Notes under the pieces: generated by a model | Seen by the model: only the letters and a program-made list of their open reading frames with translations | Databases searched by the model: none | Told to the model about the DNA's origin: nothing | Assembly: GCA_029857925.1 (NCBI GenBank) | Contig: JAOUGF010000059.1 | Location: 1-8,963 of the forward strand | Direction: 5' to 3' | DNA: 8,963 nt | DNA from: Gammaproteobacteria bacterium | GTDB lineage: Bacteria; Pseudomonadota; Gammaproteobacteria; S012-40 | Position numbers and translations under genes: made by a program | In this document: positions 7,195-8,963 of the stretch, in pieces | Layout of the letters: each line of letters starts with the position of its first letter | Numbering within the stretch: position 1 is the stretch's first letter

Positions 7195-7223
7195 TTTGCG
7201 ACATTCACATGCATGTCCGCAAA
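7195..7223. repeat. Imperfect inverted repeat / hairpin with one bulged base
   Basis: TTTGCG (7195-7200) pairs with CGCAAA (7218-7223), and ACAT (7201-7204) with ATGT (7213-7216), leaving C7217 bulged and an 8-base loop: a 10-bp stem in all. No T-tract follows on either strand, so it is not an intrinsic terminator. The right half also contains the perfect 10-bp palindrome ACATGCATGT (7207-7216). It could be an operator or RNA structure. Confidence 0.4.
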
Positions 7224-7441
7224 AATGAGGCTGGGCCATTGCCAAGCAGGCTAATTCCCAAATATGCAGAGTATGTTCCTTATCGGCAGGGGTGGGTTTG
7301 GTAGATGCCTGGCTAGGCTTGGCGGTATCGTTATGCATTTATTAGGTACGCGTTGAATTTAACTGATGTGACATAACCTTTGGGGAGTTTAGGGGTTGTA
7401 GACGGTCGCTGTCGCATTCAATGCCTTCCTATGGGCAAAAT

Positions 7442-7470
7442 TTGCTTTCACACTGTTTTTTTGCTACAGA
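7442..7470 (+). promoter_or_regulatory. Weak candidate purL promoter
   Basis: TTGCTT (7442-7447) and TACAGA (7465-7470) with a 17-bp spacer match the sigma70 consensus at only three positions each. The spacing and position (about 110 bp before the purL start) are suitable, and the -35 overlaps the short palindrome GCAAA-A-TTTGC at 7435-7445. Low confidence. Confidence 0.2.
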
Positions 7471-7512
7471 CAGGTTAGAGTCAGGGTACACAGGTACTGG
7501 TCCTCAATACGA

Positions 7513-7530
7513 CCCTATCCCCACCCCCCC
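7513..7530 (-). other. Canonical G-quadruplex motif upstream of purL
   Basis: Read on the minus strand the sequence is GGGGGGGTGGGGATAGGG, which parses as four G-runs of three or more with loops of 1, 1 and 3 bases. It lies 52 bp before the purL start codon, on the template strand for purL; the plus strand is the matching C-rich tract with a C7 run. Pattern seen directly; folding is not shown. Confidence 0.55.
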
Positions 7531-7571
7531 AAAACCAAGTATCATTAGCGTTCCTGAATTTCACCTCCCAC

Positions 7572-7577
7572 GAGGGG
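7572..7577 (+). promoter_or_regulatory. Ribosome binding site of purL
   Basis: GAGGGG ends 5 bases before ATG 7583. It supports this start, as does the N-terminal match LRLSGASALSPFR to the start of known large PurL proteins. Confidence 0.75.
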
Positions 7578-7582
7578 TTTGC

Positions 7583-8963
7583 ATGTTGCGTCTTAGCGGT
7601 GCCTCGGCGCTGTCACCATTTCGTCAAGCCAAGTTGTTAACGCGCGCCGCCGCGCGGGTGCAGGGTATCACCGGCATCGTTGCCCACTATCACTATTTTG
7701 TAGACACGGAGCAGGTCCTAGATGCGGTGCAGCAGGCGGTGTTATTGCGCTTGTTGGCGGGGTACGTCGTGCCCGAAGGAGGTATCGACGCCCGCACTAT
7801 GTTGTTGGTGACGCCACGGCCCGGCACCGTGTCGCCGTGGTCGTCCAAGGCAACCGACATCGCGCATGTCTGCGGCCTACACCCCATCGCCCGCATCGAG
7901 CGCGGTGTGGTCTATCAGTTTCAAGGCCGCGATCTAAGCGACGCCGAATTGCATACGCTGGCGCCGCTGCTGCACGACCGCATGGTCGAGGCGGTGTTTA
8001 CGAATTTTGACGACGTGGAATCCTTGTTCCTGCACGCCCAACCGCGCCCGTTGCGTAAGGTTGGGGTGTCGCAAGGCGGTCGGGCGGCGCTGGCCCAGGC
8101 GAATAAAGATTGGGGTCTGGCGCTGGCCGAAGATGAGATTGATTACCTGGTCGAAAACTTCCAGGCCCTGGGGCGTGACCCCAGCGATGTCGAACTGATG
8201 ATGTTTGCGCAGGCCAATTCCGAACACTGCCGTCACAAGATTTTTAACGCCGATTGGATCATCGACCAGCAACGTCAAGAACGCTCGCTGTTCAATATGA
8301 TACGTAACACACACGCGAAAAATCCGGTGGGAATTTTGTCCGCATACAAGGACAACTCCGCCGTGATTGAGGGCTATGTCGCCGGGCGTTTCTTTGCCGA
8401 CAGCGACGGCGTGTATCGCTACCACCGTCAGGCCATGCCGATCTTGATGAAGGTCGAGACGCATAATCATCCGACCGCGATTGCGCCTTACGCCGGGGCG
8501 GCGACAGGTGCGGGCGGCGAGATCCGCGATGAGGGCGCGACCGGGCGCGGTAGTAAGCCCAAGGCGGGGTTGAGCGGGTTTTCGGTGTCGAATCTACGTA
8601 TCCCAGGCTATGCGCAGCCGTGGGAAAAAGACGCCTACGGCAAACCGGGGCGCATCGTGTCGGCATTGGACATTATGCTCGAAGGGCCGATCGGCGCGGC
8701 GGCGTTTAACAACGAATTCGGACGTCCCAATTTGGCTGGCTATTTCCGCACCTACGAACAACGCGTAGCGACCGCGCAGGGGCACGAGGTGCGCGGCTAT
8801 CACAAACCGATCATGATCGCGGGCGGGGTCGGTAATATGTCCGCCGAACATGTCGAAAAATTGGACGTCTCCCCACACGCCGCATTGGTGGTGTTGGGCG
8901 GCCCGGCGATGTTGATCGGCCTGGGCGGCGGCGCGGCCTCTAGCATGGCCACCGGCGCCAGCG
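7583..8963 (+). CDS. purL: Phosphoribosylformylglycinamidine synthase, N-terminal part (3' end outside window)
   Basis: The frame is open from ATG 7583 to the window edge and gives 460 residues of a protein normally near 1300. The enzyme converts FGAR, ATP and glutamine to FGAM in the fourth step of de novo purine synthesis, in the cytoplasm. Visible parts: PurS-like N-terminal domain with VTPRPGTVSPWSSKATDIAH (76-95); linker domain with FAQANSEHCRHKIFNADWI (208-226); start of the first AIR-synthase-like ATP-binding half with VETHNHPTAIAP (291-302), GGEIRDEGATGRG (311-323), FNNEFGRP (375-382) and the glycine-rich GGPAMLIGLGGGAASS (439-454). By recollection, these blocks match E. coli PurL closely. 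The second synthase half and the glutaminase domain are beyond the edge. The gene is GC-rich compared with everything to its left. It is divergent from the kinase gene, so a functional link is not implied. Confidence 0.97.
   Translation, partial: MLRLSGASALSPFRQAKLLTRAAARVQGITGIVAHYHYFVDTEQVLDAVQQAVLLRLLAGYVVPEGGIDARTMLLVTPRPGTVSPWSSKATDIAHVCGLHPIARIERGVVYQFQGRDLSDAELHTLAPLLHDRMVEAVFTNFDDVESLFLHAQPRPLRKVGVSQGGRAALAQANKDWGLALAEDEIDYLVENFQALGRDPSDVELMMFAQANSEHCRHKIFNADWIIDQQRQERSLFNMIRNTHAKNPVGILSAYKDNSAVIEGYVAGRFFADSDGVYRYHRQAMPILMKVETHNHPTAIAPYAGAATGAGGEIRDEGATGRGSKPKAGLSGFSVSNLRIPGYAQPWEKDAYGKPGRIVSALDIMLEGPIGAAAFNNEFGRPNLAGYFRTYEQRVATAQGHEVRGYHKPIMIAGGVGNMSAEHVEKLDVSPHAALVVLGGPAMLIGLGGGAASSMATGAS

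Larger units (their letters stand above)
6858..7582. other. 725-bp divergent intergenic region with clustered short repeats, no convincing gene
   Basis: The region separates the divergent kinase gene and purL. The longest internal reading frame of note (6998-7183, plus, 61 codons) has no ribosome site, and I do not recognise its product. No tRNA, riboswitch or mobile-element end is apparent. It holds a promoter-like pair, a 16-bp dyad, 11-bp-spaced direct repeats, a bulged hairpin and a G/C-tract motif, listed separately. I could not identify a convincing sigma70 promoter for the kinase gene on the minus strand. Confidence 0.7.

Noticed and set aside
7241..7323. GCCAAGC ... GCTTGGC inverted repeat
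   Set aside because: Arms are only 7 bp with a loop of about 69 bases; this is likely in random sequence and has no supporting context.
7934..8470. Long minus-strand open frame of 178 codons opposite purL
   Set aside because: The plus strand encodes unmistakable PurL motifs through the whole stretch; high GC creates long antisense frames.
8292..8878. Two overlapping minus-strand frames opposite purL
   Set aside because: They overlap each other and lie antisense to conserved PurL sequence; composition is Arg/Ser/Pro-rich as expected for antisense of GC-rich coding DNA.

Overview
The window looks like chromosomal DNA of a proteobacterium, most likely a gammaproteobacterium. The main support is the right-hand gene, the N-terminal third of a large single-chain PurL (FGAM synthase) that follows the enterobacterial-type protein closely by eye. 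A C-terminal outer-membrane barrel fragment at the left edge and Gram-negative style hybrid signalling proteins agree with this. I cannot name a genus.

Layout: (1) 1-1121, plus strand: the 3' end of a gene for a probable outer-membrane beta-barrel protein, then a complete MacB/LolD-type ABC ATPase gene 23 bp downstream; they look like the end of an export or envelope operon whose permease lies outside the window. (2) 1139-6857, minus strand, convergent with the ABC gene across only 17 bp: a two-gene signalling operon. The promoter-proximal gene encodes a 1524-residue hybrid sensor kinase (TM - periplasmic helical domain - TM - PAS - GAF - PAS - HisKA - HATPase - degenerate REC - REC - HPt - helical tail). 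It is followed after 40 bp by a 367-residue response regulator with an N-terminal receiver and a helical C-terminal domain that is not a recognisable DNA-binding, GGDEF, EAL or HD-GYP output. (3) 6858-7582: a gene-poor 725-bp divergent region with several short symmetric or repeated elements (a 16-bp dyad, 11-bp-spaced direct repeats, a bulged hairpin and a G-quadruplex motif). (4) 7583 to the right edge, plus strand: purL, cut off by the window.

How it works together (inference): the kinase probably autophosphorylates at His814, passes phosphate to Asp1237 of its second receiver, then to His1384 of its HPt domain, and finally to Asp56 of the neighbouring response regulator. The cytoplasmic PAS1 domain carries a His and an Arg at the spacing of the FixL haem ligand and oxygen-sensing Arg, so haem-based gas or redox sensing is a concrete hypothesis. 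The periplasmic domain has a possible disulfide and a conserved-looking SNLILDPE motif. Base composition changes sharply: sample lines counted by hand give about 43% GC in the kinase gene and about 65% in purL, so the two sides of the intergenic region probably have different histories or selection. No mobile element, CRISPR array, tRNA or rRNA was seen.
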